From assembly GCA_030704615.1 (NCBI GenBank), contig CM060733.1, positions 54,498,001-54,562,000 on the forward strand: a stretch of DNA of 64,000 nucleotides. The letters run 5' to 3'. Shown here piece after piece: positions 33,110 to 44,313 of the stretch. The notes below the pieces were generated by a model. It was not told where the DNA came from. It was given only the letters and a program-made list of their open reading frames with translations, and did not search any database. Made by a program: the position numbers and the translations under genes. This stretch comes from Takakia lepidozioides (Eukaryota; Streptophyta; Takakiopsida; Takakiales; Takakiaceae). Every line of letters begins with the position of its first letter. The stretch's first letter is position 1.

Positions 33110-34114
33110 CAACTGAGCTGTTGCTTTCTACTTAAAGCATCAGCCACCACATTGTCTTGTCCCAGTTTGTACTAGATATCCATGTCGAACACTGCCAAAG
33201 TGTCTTGCCACCTAAGTTGTTTTGGGGACAACTTATGTTGTGTGGCAAAATACTTCACCGTGACATTGTCCGTGAACACCTTCACCGGGTTGGAACCAAC
33301 ATAGTGGCGCCAAAGCTCAACGCAATGCACCACCGCCTTCATTTATTTCTCGTGTGTAGGCTACCGTCGCTCCACTTCATTCAGTTTCTTATTTTCGTAA
33401 GCCACTATCTAGACGTCCATCCTGCATGAGCACACCCCCAATTGCGAAGTCCGATGCATCTATATGAATCTCAAATGCACAGTCGAACTCCAGGATTTTC
33501 AAGATTGGAGCTTCTGCCATCCGTTGCTTCAACTCGGCAAAAGCTTGGCCACAAAAGGTATTCCATACCCATACCTTGGACTTATATAGAAGGTCTGACA
33601 TTGGCCCCGCGATCTTGGCGAAATTTCTCAAATACTTTCGGTAATAGGAGGCGAATCCTATGAATGATCGCACTCCCGGGACCGAAGTCGGAGGCTCCCA
33701 GTCCAAGATCGCCCTCACCTTTCTGTTATCCATTTTGATCGCATCCTATGTCATCACATACCCTAGGAACTCCACTTTTGTGACCTCGAATTTGTACTTT
33801 GAAACTTTTGCACACAGCTTCCCTTCCCACAATTTCTGGAACATCCTTTTGAGGTGCTCCAGGTGCTCTTCCTTTGTTTTAGAGTACACCAAGATGTCGT
33901 CGATGTACACGATCACAAAGTCATCCAACCACTCTTGGAAAAGGCTGTTCATTAGTGTGCTAAAGGTCGCGGGTGCGTTGGTGAGCCCAAAAAGCATCAC
34001 CAAGAACTCATATGAACCATATCTTGTCCTACACGCGGTCTTCTCCTCATCTCCTTCCGCCACTCGGATTTGATGGTAACCTGAACGCAAATCGATCCAG
34101 CTGAAATACTTTGC
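33110..34114 (-). pseudogene. Chromovirus reverse transcriptase (rest) and RNase H (broken)
   Basis: Minus frames 34090-33746 and 33733-33389 carry the RT palm (FGLTNAPATFSTLMN, then the catalytic motif VIVYIDDILVYS) and the connection/RNase H start (SFIGFASYYRKYLRNFAKIA, CAFEIHIDASDFAIGGVLMQ). The YIDD catalytic motif is intact. Stops separate the two frames from each other and from the upstream frame; each can be explained by a C-to-T or G-to-A change. Confidence 0.88.
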
Positions 34115-36202
34115 TCATGCCAACCGATCGAAGAGGTCGTCGATCCTTGGCAAAGAGTACCGGTTTTTTATAGTCACCTTATTCAGCGCCCTGTAATCGA
34201 TACACATCCGCAACGTCCCATCCTTCTTGTCTGCGAATAGCACCGGGGCTCCGTAAGGTGACTTACTCGGCCGGATGTACCCTTTTGACATTAGATCCTT
34301 GAGCTGGGCCTTCAGCTCGACCAACTCTCTGTGGCTCAACCGGTAGGACGCCTTGAAAGGCGGCTCCGATCCCGGTATCACCTCTAACTTGTGGTCAACT
34401 CCTCTTCGCGGTGGCAAGCCGCTTGGTAAATCCTCCGGCATCACATCCTGGTATTTCTCCAGGATCCCCTTGATCCAATCTGGGCTTCGCTCCCTATCGA
34501 CTTCTCCTTCCACTTGTCTTACATAAAGCAAAAATTGGGGCTCGTGTGGCTCCTCCACGGCCCACTCATTTGCTGACAACAGGTTTATTCGCCCTCCCAC
34601 TCGGTTGGGCGTTTCCGATACCCGTAAAGCTTCCCCACCATTCCCACATGATAGCGTGACTATTCTCTTGCGGCCATCTATGACCGCTCCGGATTTGCTC
34701 AAAAAGGTCATCCCCAAAATGAAATCCACTCCATCGATCTCGCAAATGGTGAAGTTTTCATGTCCCTCCCAACTCCCGAGCTGAAGAGGAACATCAAACG
34801 CCAACCTCGTCGCCAATTGTGGTTCTCTTTTGGCAGAATGCACTTCAATAGAAGTCCCCACATCACTTGTCGGGAGCCCCAGCTTCCGTGCCGTTGCCGG
34901 TGTCATAAAGGAGTGCGACGCTCCTGTATCCATCAACAACGACACGTTAGTTCCGAAAATTATCCCACTCACGAACATTAACTGACTCCCTTTACGCAAG
35001 GGGCCAGTCTCCTGATACGACTCACAAGAGTAGTTGCCTACCTTGCAAGTCTTGGCAACCACCGCTTCCACCAAGTGGCTGATGGAATCTTCAGACAGCT
35101 CCGTGGTCGCCCAAGTCATGTTCAATTGTCGGGGTTTTGCGCACTTCTTGGCCATGTGCCCGGGCTCCCCGCAATTAAAGCACACTCCATCGAAGGTCGC
35201 CTTCTGTCCGCCATAAGTCGCCGCACCCGATTTTCCTTTCGGAGCACCGAGTGTCGCCTCGACGTGTGAAGGCCTTCCCTTCGATTTCCATGTGCCATTG
35301 TTGCCGCGTGGCCTATCCCACTTCTTTTCCGGTCGGAAAGAGTCACCCTCCCGCCGGATCTTCTTGTGGTTCAGCTCTGTATGGCCTTGTCTTTCGCCCC
35401 TAGGGACATCCGAGAAACATTCAGCCCTTTCAATTGTCTCATTCAAAGTCTTAGGTGGCTTCTCCTCCAACTTCCGCATGGCCCATGGGGCCAGTCCCGC
35501 CACAAAGTTGAAGACCATTTCTGGTTCTGCCATATCCGCGACTTTGAGTAACAGCACATTGAAAGCCTGAACATATCCCCGAATATCATCTGTTTGCTTC
35601 AAATTCCTCATCTTGTCCCAGAAGAGCCAGGACGCGTTGAGGGGCACAAACTGTCTTTTCATAAGTTCCTTGAACCCACTCCAGATCAAGGTTTCTGGGT
35701 TTGGACCTTGGTCATGAAGGCGTTTCTGCCACTATTGTTGAGCATAGCCCCTCAAATAGGTGGGAGCCACTTCTACCCGATCCTCGTTACTCAACTTGGC
35801 CGCCCGGAAGTACTGCTCTAGCTCCAAGAGCTAGGTATTGAGTGCTTTCCGATTTCGGACGCCCTCGAAGGTGTCGGGTTCCTTAGGCTTCACCTTAAAC
35901 TTTGCCTTAGTGGAAGTGGCATTAGCCGCCCTCAACACATCTTTCAACATCCCACCAAACTCCGCCAACAACCCTTCCCAAAAGGTTGCTGGCATGGGAA
36001 ACATCTGTTGGTCTGGCGGAGCCTCCGGGAAGTCCTCGGGCTCCGACTCCCAAAATTCCTCCCATTCTTGTGCGGCCTCACTTTCAGAAGCATGAATCAC
36101 CTCTTCCAATTGCCGCTTCGGTGACACGTCGCCCCCATCGGGCTCACCAGGATCATCATCTTTCGGGCCGTTTCGCTTTCGCTTTGTCTTGCCCAACCCC
36201 AT
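34115..36202 (-). pseudogene. Chromovirus gag, protease and N-terminal reverse transcriptase (broken)
   Basis: The start is MGLGKTKRKRNGPKDDDPG at 36202. A first stop lies near 35831 and another near 35735; then one long frame (35689-34115) carries the gag core ([20 protein letters not shown]), a CCHC zinc knuckle ([14 protein letters not shown]), the aspartic protease site ([14 protein letters not shown]) and the RT entry ([20 protein letters not shown], then [20 protein letters not shown]). It ends at a stop after LFDRLA. The catalytic DTGA and zinc-knuckle residues survive although the polyprotein is broken. Confidence 0.9.
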
Positions 36203-36243
36203 GATGAGGCCGATCTCAAGGACGATTGCGTACTGAACTCTAA

Positions 36244-36255
36244 GCTCTGATACCA
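36244..36255 (-). other. Primer-binding site (initiator Met tRNA type)
   Basis: On the minus strand TGGTATCAGAGC lies two bases inside the 5' LTR end. This is the standard PBS complementary to the 3' end of plant initiator tRNA-Met, and it fixes the element's orientation. Confidence 0.9.
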
Positions 36256-36257
36256 AG

Positions 36258-36682
36258 TGTCGCGCACATCTCTTCGGTAAGCTCCCCTTCAAGTCATAGT
36301 TACTCGCTTTGATACGCGCGCCTAACTCCCAAACTGGCCGTCGGGCCAACTCGGAGCTTCGGCTGCTCACCGAGACATAACGGTCCCCCTTTACTCCTCC
36401 ACAAGACCCTCTCCCAATTTGGGCCTAGTGGAAATTCCCTTTGGTCGATGGCAGTCCGGAATAGCTCCCCACACATTGGTCGCTTTCCGGCTCGCACGCT
36501 TACTCACTAGTTTTTGGTCACCAACGGGCTTGCACCGTTCTTGGGGTTACTACTTCCTATATATACTTCTGTGACTGTCCGCGGGGGTTTCACAAACAAC
36601 CCAGTCATTTTATGGCGAACCACCACGAAGACCCTCCATTCCCGATGATGAGTCGTGGTGAGTCTTGGCCCACCCACCCTCG
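36258..36682 (-). repeat. Truncated 5' LTR of the chromovirus
   Basis: Starts TGTCGCGCACATCTCTTCGG on the plus strand and follows the other LTRs for about 425 of 725 bp, including TATATATAC near 36559. The match ends at GGCCCACCCACC, where a decamer satellite begins. The outer part of the LTR was not found downstream. Confidence 0.88.
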
Positions 36683-37500
36683 GGCACGGCCTGTCACAGC
36701 CCCTCACAGCCCCTCACAGCCGCAAAGGCCTCAGGCACGGCCTATCACAGCCCCTCACAGCCCATCACAGCCCCAAAGGCCATGGGCACAGCCTGTCACA
36801 GCCCGTCACAGCCCACAGGCCTCAGGGCACAGCCTGTCACAGCCCCGCACAGCCCCACAGGGCACAGGGCATAGCCTGTCACAGCCCATCACAGCCCATC
36901 ACAGCCTCAAAGGCCTCAGGCACGGCCTGTCACAGCCCCTCACAGCCCATCACAGCCCCAAAGGCCATGGGCACAGCCTGTCACAGCCCGTCACAGCCCC
37001 ACAGCCCCAGGGGCACAGCCTGTCACAGCCCCAAACAGGCCTGGGCACAGCCTGTCACAGCCCCAAAAGGCCACTGGGCACAGCCTGTCACAGCCTGACA
37101 CAGCCCGTCACAGCCCACAGGCACAGGGCACAGCCTATCACAGCCCATCACAGCCTGTCACAGCTTGCCACAGCCTGTCACAGCCCGTCACAGCCCGTCA
37201 CAGCCGCAAAGGCCTCAGGCACGGTCTGTCACAGCCCCTCACAGCCCATCACAGCCCAAAGGCCATGGGCACAGCCTGTCACAGCCCGTCACAGCCCCAC
37301 AGGCCTCAGGGCACAGCCTGTCACAGCCCCGCACAGCCCGTCACAGCCCCAAAGGCCACTGGGCACAGCCTGTCACAGCCTGACACAGCCCGTCACAGCC
37401 CCACAGGGCACAGGGCACAGCCTATCACAGCCCATCACAGCCTGTCACAGCTTGCCACAGCCCGTCACAGCTTGCCACAGCCTGTCACAGCCCCACACAT
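36683..37500. repeat. Decamer satellite (GTCACAGCCC-type) with higher-order structure
   Basis: About 815 bp built from variants of a 10-bp unit (TCACAGCCCN), interrupted by spacers such as CCAAAGGCCATGGGCACAGC. A block starting GCCGCAAAGGCCTCAGGCAC at about 36719 recurs near 37201, with a related block near 36905, so the array has higher-order repeats. All three plus frames stay open for hundreds of bases because the unit lacks stops; I do not regard these as genes. It interrupts the chromovirus 5' LTR. Confidence 0.92.
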
Positions 37501-37940
37501 GGCCGCTCTGGCAGTTTAGCCATTTCTCCAAGGGGTTTAGCCACGCCAAGCTAGGGTTTGTGTCTCTTGGACTCTAGGCTTCTTTCCACCGAGCTATGGT
37601 GGCTGTGAGGAAATCAGCAAGGTATCCTTGCTCTTTCGGCTCCCACACACCACCATAGTAGCCCTAAGCCATGAGGTGGTTGCCACAAACCAAGCCTTCT
37701 TTCTCACTTAGCCTCCCCAAACACGCCACTAAACTCAATGGCAAACAACCAAGCCCTGCTGGTTCCCAGCCCTTGTGAGCACTCATTCAAGTACTCTCAT
37801 TGGCCATAACATCTGTCTTAGAGCCTATTCCAGCCCTCTACACCTGTTGCTTCAAGAGTTGCGCTCCCTTCAAGCTTGAAGTTGAAACCCCAACTCACAT
37901 AGGCCCTACAAGTGCTTTTCTTTCACTCCAAGTGGAAACC
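37501..37940. other. Non-coding sequence between two tandem arrays
   Basis: No gene is supported. Content is Pro/Ser-codon-like pyrimidine-rich sequence with many CAGCCCT motifs, probably diverged from the arrays on either side. Confidence 0.4.
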
Positions 37941-37949
37941 AGCCCTAGA

Positions 37950-38345
37950 CCTTCCGTTCTAGCTCTCTAAGGCTTGAAAACAAGAGCCTCAATGGGCTGA
38001 AGGCATGCTCCACACATGCCCCACTCTCACCATAAGAGAATCAGCTCCTTTGCTTCATTTCTTGCATCCACAAACCTGAAAATACAAGCTTCAGCAGGCT
38101 GAAAGCATGCTCTACATGCCCTACAGGGAAACCAGCCCCTTCCTTCCTTCCTTGCACTCCCACACCTAAAAGTGCAAGCCTTCACCAGGCTGACAGCATG
38201 CTCCACACATACATTGCCCTCACATAAGGGAAGTCAGCCCTTCCCTCTTCCTTGCTTGCCCTCCAAGCTTGAAGATGGAAGCTTCAATGAGCTGAATACA
38301 TGCTCCACACATGCAACCTCTTCACACAAGAGATATCAGCCCCCT
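37950..38345. repeat. Degenerate tandem array, unit about 95-105 bp
   Basis: At least four units share the order: short gene-like text CTTGAAAA/CCTGAAAATA, then AAGCTTCA..GGCTGA, then GCATGCTCCACACATGC, then an ACA-rich stretch, then AATCAGC/ATCAGCCC. Unit landmarks (the GCATGCT core) lie near 38006, 38105, 38197 and 38300. Identity between units is moderate, so the array is old. Similar text continues weakly on both sides. Confidence 0.7.
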
Positions 38346-39694
38346 ATCTTGGCTCCTGGCTCCTTGATGCTCTCTATGACAAAACTAAGCACTCCATAGC
38401 CTTTGCCAAGCTCCTGAAACCCTAAGGCTTACATTTCCAGCCACAAGACACTTCTCTTGTGGTGCAAGAACTCTTCTTCCAAGCTCTGAAACCCTAGGTG
38501 CACATTCCATGGCCTTGCCACACCTCTTAGCTCCTGTTCCAGCCCTGCTCTTGCCATGACAAGAGCCCTCTCAATGCTGAAGCTCGAGATTGAAACCCAA
38601 TCTCACCATACTCCACAAAGTGCACTGATTTGCCCCAAGCAAAATCAGCCCTTTCGCTTGGTCTTGCAATCCTTCACACAATGAAAGCTCGCATTCCCAA
38701 GTCCAGTTCTCAGCTTTGCCACCAAAGCCACTATAACCTGCTCTTGACTGGTCCTCTTCCCAATCGTGCTTGCTCATGCATGTACACAATCTGAAACCAT
38801 CAAGGTGCTCTGAAATTACCTGCAGCATGGTGCTTTCATCTCTGAAGCTGAAGATCGAATGCCAAGGTCTACCACCTCGTAACCCACATCGCCTCCGCTT
38901 CTAACAACCAAGAGCTCCATGGTGCTCCTTGCATAACAACTTGGTTTCTCTCAATCTCAAGCAAAAACCACAAGTGCTACAACTAACTCGTATCTAGCAC
39001 TCATAGATACGAGCTGATCTTTCTCGAGTGATAAAGAAGAAGAATACAAGCACAAGCTCATGCAAGCTCACAAAGCTGAAGCATAAACTCATGCATATAT
39101 AACCTCATCACTCAAATACAAGTCAAGCCAAGTGCACCCCACGCCATGGGGAATCCACACTACGGCGCCATAGCTAGGCGCGGTGAGGCTCAACTCGAGA
39201 AAGATGAGCCTCCCACGCTTGCCGTGAAGATAACCACTCCAGGGCCTAAATCTGCCTTGACCCCTGGATTGACACTTGGGCCAATCCCAAATGTCAATGT
39301 GTAAAAGCTAGCTATTTCCTAGCTAGTTTCACACTAGTGGTAAAATAACTTGACACAATCCTTGTGATATACCCTCACGTTTTCATTCATGGACCATCTT
39401 CTAATGTGATGTACTAGTCTGATGAGTTCAAATTCTGATGTACTAGTCAGCTGAGTTCAAATTCTAATGTTTGCTAAGGCCATTCGCGTGTGGAAGGCAC
39501 ATGAACCTGTACAATTTTGGTTCACCCTACCAAAATTGTAAACATGGCGATCAACATCAACACCAGCCTTCTATCAATGTCCAAGTTATCCGTGAAGTCT
39601 CAAAATCTGTGAGTTCACTGTCTTTGCAATCCCATATGTAATCTATTGTGATGTTGTCCATCTTGTATTGTCGTGAGATCACATTATTAGAGCA
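38346..39694. other. Non-coding mobile-element-block sequence
   Basis: No supported gene. A 29-bp tandem duplication is visible at 39407-39435 and 39436-39464 (both start TGATGTACTAGTC and end GAGTTCAAATTC). The rest resembles decayed repeat sequence. Confidence 0.5.
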
Positions 39695-39925
39695 TTTTTT
39701 TGTTCTTTTTGGTGGGGGCAGGAACCCCGAGAGTTTTACTAGAATTATTGAAGGACCTATCTTCCTCCTACAGTTCCACAGTACTGATGATGAGCTAAGG
39801 GCTGCATTGTCACTGGGTCCTGTTGGAAAACCATTGGCGTGTGGTCAGGCTAGGGATTGAACCTAGGACCTCCCCCATTCCGGCGGGGTACTCTACCACT
39901 GAGCTACCCGTCCCGTTCTGTTCTC
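39695..39925 (-). mobile_element. tRNA-derived SINE-like unit
   Basis: On the minus strand the head reads like a tRNA: box A TAGCTCAGTGGTAGAG and box B GGTTCAATCCC at typical spacing, both RNA polymerase III promoter elements. The anticodon region does not fold into a normal 7-base loop with U33, so it is not a functional tRNA gene. A non-tRNA body follows towards lower coordinates and ends in an A-rich segment (CCAAAAAGAACAAAAAAATG on the minus strand). No clear target duplication was found. Confidence 0.7.
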
Positions 39926-39973
39926 AAAGTGTCGTGCAAGGGCTATAACCTTGACACTCCAACACTCCCCCTC
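39926..39973 (-). mobile_element. 3' end of a second Copia-type element (polypurine tract and LTR start)
   Basis: On the minus strand GAGGGGGAG (39973-39965) is followed directly by TGTTGGAGTGTCAAGG, a typical polypurine tract and LTR start. The LTR is recognisable for only about 40 bases before the SINE-like unit begins. It differs from the LTR of the Copia element next to it. Confidence 0.6.
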
Positions 39974-40076
39974 AAGGCATAGCCCTTATAGCTAATTGCC
40001 CACCCATTCTGACCACCGCCCCAAGGAGAAAAGACGATGAGTACTCTAGCATACAACTATGCTAACTATATAGAAA

Positions 40077-40341
40077 CAGAGACAAAGATAGGTTTCTGGA
40101 GAGACACACTTTATTCCAGAGAGAGATTGAAAGAGATTGATTCAATGGCCTGAAGTGCCTACTTAAATACACAAACCTCAACTTTAGATATTTATATTTG
40201 AAATCCTAGTGCTATTCTTATCTGCACTCCTCTGCCTTAAATTCTCTGTCTGTCATGACATGAATAGCAAAAGCATCTAACAATATCCAACTTGCTATCC
40301 AGGGAGCATCAGTTATACTGAAGTGAACAAACTCTCTAACA
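40077..40341 (-). repeat. 3' LTR and adjoining polypurine tract of the Copia element
   Basis: On the minus strand the LTR starts TGTTAGAGAGTTTGTTCAC at 40341, just after the purine tract AAAGTGGGAG (40352-40342). The stretch down to 40231 matches 45278-45173, the 5' remnant. The low-coordinate end is uncertain; GTACTCA at about 40077 is a plausible terminus. An AATAAA signal lies near 40110 on the minus strand. Confidence 0.7.
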
Positions 40342-40359
40342 CTCCCACTTTGTGAATCT

Positions 40360-40734
40360 TCATTGTTCACATAACCCTAGCTGCAATCTGCATTGTTCCA
40401 ACTTCGGTCTTGGAACACCTTTTGTCAAAATGTCAGCTGTCAGCTCCTCTGTCTTACAATAATGAAAGACAATCTTTTGCGCAAGGACTTGCTCCCTCAC
40501 AAAATGATGCTGAATATCAACATGCTTGGTTCGAGCATGAAAGACTGGGTTTTTAATCAAAGCAAGGCTACCTTGGTTATCGCTCTTGATCGGGGTTGCC
40601 TTCTCTTGGATGAAATTCAGCTCATTCAAGAGTGTTCGCAACCACATCGCCTCCTTTGCAGCTTGGGCAGCTGCCATGTATTCAGCCTCTGTAGTGGACA
40701 AAACAACTGTAGGTTGTTTTTTATTATTCACTAG
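40360..40734 (-). pseudogene. Copia RNase H, C-terminal part
   Basis: The frame NNKKQPTVVLSTTEAEYMAA, followed by AMWLRTLLNELNF, ALIKNPVFHARTKHVDIQHH and KTEELTADILTKGVPRP, is the standard Copia RNase H end. The upstream half (GAISWTN) lies at about 41756, beyond an insertion. Confidence 0.9.
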
Positions 40735-41755
40735 AAGAGAAACCGGCTTTTTCCACGGCTATGTCATGTCACACCTGACACATTCCACGACTTTTATCAC
40801 GGGTCTGTATACTGAGCCAAGGTGTGGGTCTAAATATGCCCTAACTGTGGGGTATCTCACATGTGGTCCACACCCAAGGCAAGAACGGTGTGAAAACAGC
40901 CATGAGCGTGGCAGGGGTTGGCTTAGTTTATATGGCATGTTACACACCTGTGTGAAATGAGACCATATAATTATTTCCACTGATTGTGGTGTATGGATTT
41001 AGTTGTACTCTGCTGCAAATGGAATAAATCATGAACTTCAGAAATCTGCCCTCGGAAAGACGAAGAGGTGGTCGTCGCACTTTGCAATGTAAACCGAATG
41101 CAATGTAAGCTTCACAGTCCTCATATTATGATTGAAGGGAGTCAAATTAAGTGTGGCCATATCAGTGCAAGGAAATAAATATGAATCATTCAACATTGTA
41201 AAATGAAAACAAGGTAGAGTTATTACATGGTACCTTTAAAACTTGTTACAGAGTGCAAAAGGTTTAATTTTTTTTGCAAAAGTTACTTGTAGGGTTTGCA
41301 AAAGTTTATTTATTTTTTAAATTTGCCCATCCCGGTAGCTGTGAACAGAGGGTTGGGACTTAGAGCGAGCGAGCGGGAGAGAGAGAGAGAGAGGGCTGCG
41401 ACTTAGAGCAGCAAGCGGGAGGGAGGGCAAACATGGGAGGCCCACAGTTGGAGCAACCTTCGTATCTGAAAAACAAGCAACCCGACAAACGCTACGGTAT
41501 GTGTGCGAGGACTAGGTGTCGGCTGAGAGCTCGCCGTGCTGGGGAGAGTCAGCTTGGTCTTGGGTCGAGGACAATGTGGTGAGGGCACCTTCTTCTTCGA
41601 CCTATTTCAGCCTGTTTTGCGCTCTCAGCAGACTCAGCCTTGAATTTGCAGCACGGAGTAGAGCTGGCATGAGTTTTTAAAAATCATTCACGATGGTGGG
41701 ACAACCGCAATCATAAGGTGTGGCTTTTTCTTAATGTACGATGTGAAGAAGTTTG
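40735..41755. mobile_element. About 1-kb insertion inside Copia RNase H
   Basis: RNase H reads normally on both sides but is split here. The insert has no recognisable long frame. It contains a GA-rich patch (GAGCGAGCGAGCGGGAGAGA near 41365) and a repeated GACTTAGAGC motif. I saw no terminal repeats or clear target duplication, so its class is unknown. Confidence 0.6.
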
Positions 41756-43030
41756 TCCAGCTGATTGCGCCATTGCCCAAAGTAAAGGCATAACCTATGG
41801 TGGACTTCCTACTATCCAAGTCCCCACCCCAATCTGAATCACAACTGCCTTCCAAAACAACACTTGCTCCAACCTTAAACTGCAGAACCATCTCTTGAGT
41901 CCCCTTCAAATACCTGAAGATTCTCTTGACTGCTTTCCAATGAGCAATCCCCGGATTTGCCATAAACTGACTCACCATTCCAACTGCAACTGCTATATTT
42001 GGTCTAGTGCTTGTCATAGCATACATCAGACTGCCAACAGCTTGATAGTATGGAACCTCAGTCATCTCATCTTGCTCCTCCTTTGTCTGGGGCTCATGTT
42101 GTTTGGATAACCTTTTTCCAACTTCCAGCGGAGTAGAGATTGGGTTGCAATCCTCCATATTGAACCTCTTAAGGATCTGGCTAATGTAATGGGCCTGACT
42201 GAGTGAAAAGGTTCCTTGCACTCTATCCCTTATGATCTGAATGCCTAATAGGTACTTTTGTTTCCCCAAGGTCTGTCATTTGAAACTCAGAAGACAAGAT
42301 CTTCTTGATTTCATTGACCTTGTCCAGTGATTTTCAAAGCAAGATTAGATCATCTACATATACTGCCAAGATCAAAATGCTCTCTCCAGTTCCTAGAACA
42401 TAGACGCTATGATCAGAATCACATCGCAGGAATCCATGTTTTCCTAGGAAATTATCAAACCTCTGATACTAAGCTCTTGGTGCCTGCTTCAACATAGAGA
42501 GACTTGAGAAGCCTGCAAGCAAGTGTTTGCTCATTCTCCTTCACTTGCAACTCCTCTGGAAGTTGCATGTAAATCTCTTCTTCGAGCTCACCATTGAGAA
42601 AGGTGAGTCTTTACGTCCATTTGATGTATTTCCAAATCATGGATTGCTCCAAGAGCCAACAACGTGCGAATGGAGACAAACTTAGCCACTGGAGCAAATG
42701 TTTCATTAAAATCAATGCCTTGTGTTTGAGCATACCCCTTAGCCACTAATCGGGTCTCTCCACTTCTTCTCCAGCATTTCGCTTGATGCGGAAGACCCAC
42801 TTACAACCAATGGCTTGTCTTCCAGGTGGTAAGGTAGCCAACCTCCAAGTCTTTTCTCTTTTAGACTGCTTCCCATTCTTTGGCTTGGTCTCCCATTCTT
42901 GCTTCCTTAACATTCTTGGGCTCCTCCATTTCCAAAATATTGGCCGCTTCATCCTCAACAAAGCTTCCAAAGATCTTTGTGTGTTTTCTGATTCGTTCAC
43001 CTCTCCTTGGCTGTGCACAACTCTGCCACT
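41690..43030 (-). pseudogene. Copia reverse transcriptase (broken) with RNase H start
   Basis: Minus frames carry [20 protein letters not shown] (RT entry), a disrupted middle near 42300-42480 where TYTRDDLILL-type coding is visible, and KYLLGIQIIRDRVQGTFSLS through MYAMTSTRPNIAVAVGMVSQ (RT-RNase H link). Frameshifts occur near 42260 and 42590. Confidence 0.85.
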
Positions 43031-43202
43031 ATAGGTTGAATGGATGGTAAGGGCTCCACTTCAGTTGCCCGTTGTTCCACTTCTCCCACTGGTTCTTGTG
43101 ATCCCAAAGGATTCCAAATCTCTAATGGCAGCTCCTCCTCAAAGCTTGATTCCGGAATCTATTCATTAGTCCCTGGTACTTCTGTAGCTTTCTCCAATGC
43201 CA

Positions 43203-44233
43203 CTACAACTGGCTGGTCACCATCTTTCTCTTCTTAGGATCCCATAATTTGTAGTGTTTGCCATCCCCTGAGTACCCAACAAAAATGCATCTTACACTTT
43301 TCGGCTCAAGCTTGGACCTAGTCTCTTTAGGCTTGTGCACATAAGCTACACTTCCGAAGACTCGTAGATACTTAATTGATGGTTTTCTTCCAGACCATGC
43401 TTCCTCTGGTGTTGCCCCTATCACAGCCTTGGTGGGGCATCTATTCCTGATGTAAGCAGCTGTCACAACTGCTTCTGCCCAAAACATGTATCCAAGACCC
43501 TCATGATGTAGCATACATCTAGCACTTTCAACCAAAGTTCTATTCATCCTCTCAGCAACCCCATTTTGTTGAGGGGTATATGGTGCGGTGAACTGCTGAT
43601 GAATTCCCTCTTGCTTACAGTACTGACGAAAATTACCAGAAATGTATTCTCCTCCATTATCACTTCTGAGTTGCTTGAGCTTGCACCCACTTGAAGTTTC
43701 TACTATGATTGCACTAGGAAGGTATGGTGCTACTTTCTGAAGCAAAAAAGTGAGGTGCTAAGTAAGTTCAAGGAGTTCAATGTGACAAAATACTTACAGC
43801 CTCCCAAAGAGCTGTTCTTCATGGATCCACATATATCGGAGTGCACTAACTCCAAGGGCTTAGAAGCTATGTTTGCTTCACCACTTGCAAAAGGAAGTTT
43901 CTTCTGCTTGCCAAGCAAGCAACCTTTGCAACCCTGTAGATTAGCTTCACATGGCCTAGCGTCCATTCCATCCACTAGATCAAGTTCTCTTCCAAGATGA
44001 GCATATTCATCTAACAACTCTGAGCTACAAAGCAATCTGTATAGTCTACCATCCATCACAGCTTCTGCTATGATCTGTCCAGAATCATCTTTGATCCGAC
44101 AATTTCGGCTACTGAACTCAACAAATAAGTTCTTGGCTGTAGCCTTACTGACTGAGAAAAGGTTCTTGGCCAAACCTGGCACAAATAGGACATCATACAG
44201 ACGACCCTTTTCTACCTTGTTGTTGACTAACAT
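43203..44233 (-). pseudogene. Copia GAG-pre-integrase and integrase (broken)
   Basis: 44233-43730 carries the GAG-pre-integrase zinc region (LQGCKGCLLGKQKKLPFASG, then PLELVHSDICGSM). After a frameshift near 43740, 43745-43203 carries the integrase core (LRSDNGGEYISGNFRQYCKQ, then GVAERMNRTLVESARCML) with its D and E catalytic positions visible. Confidence 0.9.
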
Positions 44234-44313
44234 GTTAATAACTATAGATCATTTTCCCACAACCTCTTGTATCGAATTATCTCCCAAGTAAATCCTAGTC
44301 TTAGGAATCTCCT

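Larger units (their letters stand above)
30011..36682 (-). mobile_element. Degenerate Ty3/Gypsy chromovirus (Metaviridae-type LTR retrotransposon)
   Basis: Read on the minus strand the order is truncated 5' LTR (36682-36258), primer-binding site (36255-36244), gag with CCHC knuckle, protease, reverse transcriptase, RNase H, integrase, chromodomain, polypurine tract and 3' LTR (30737-30011). Domain order and the terminal chromodomain identify a plant chromovirus. Stop codons interrupt gag, RT and integrase, so it cannot act autonomously. The 5' LTR has lost its outer part to a satellite-like array, so the target duplication cannot be checked on that side. Confidence 0.92.

Noticed and set aside
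36612-37577. Plus-strand frame of 321 codons rich in Ser-Gln-Pro-Val-Thr repeats
   Set aside because: It reads from the antisense of an LTR into a decamer satellite whose unit lacks stops in every frame; all three frames are open. No reason to call it a gene.
39840-39925. tRNA gene on the minus strand
   Set aside because: Box A and box B are good, but the anticodon arm does not give a seven-base loop with U33. It continues into a non-tRNA body, so a SINE-like unit is more likely.
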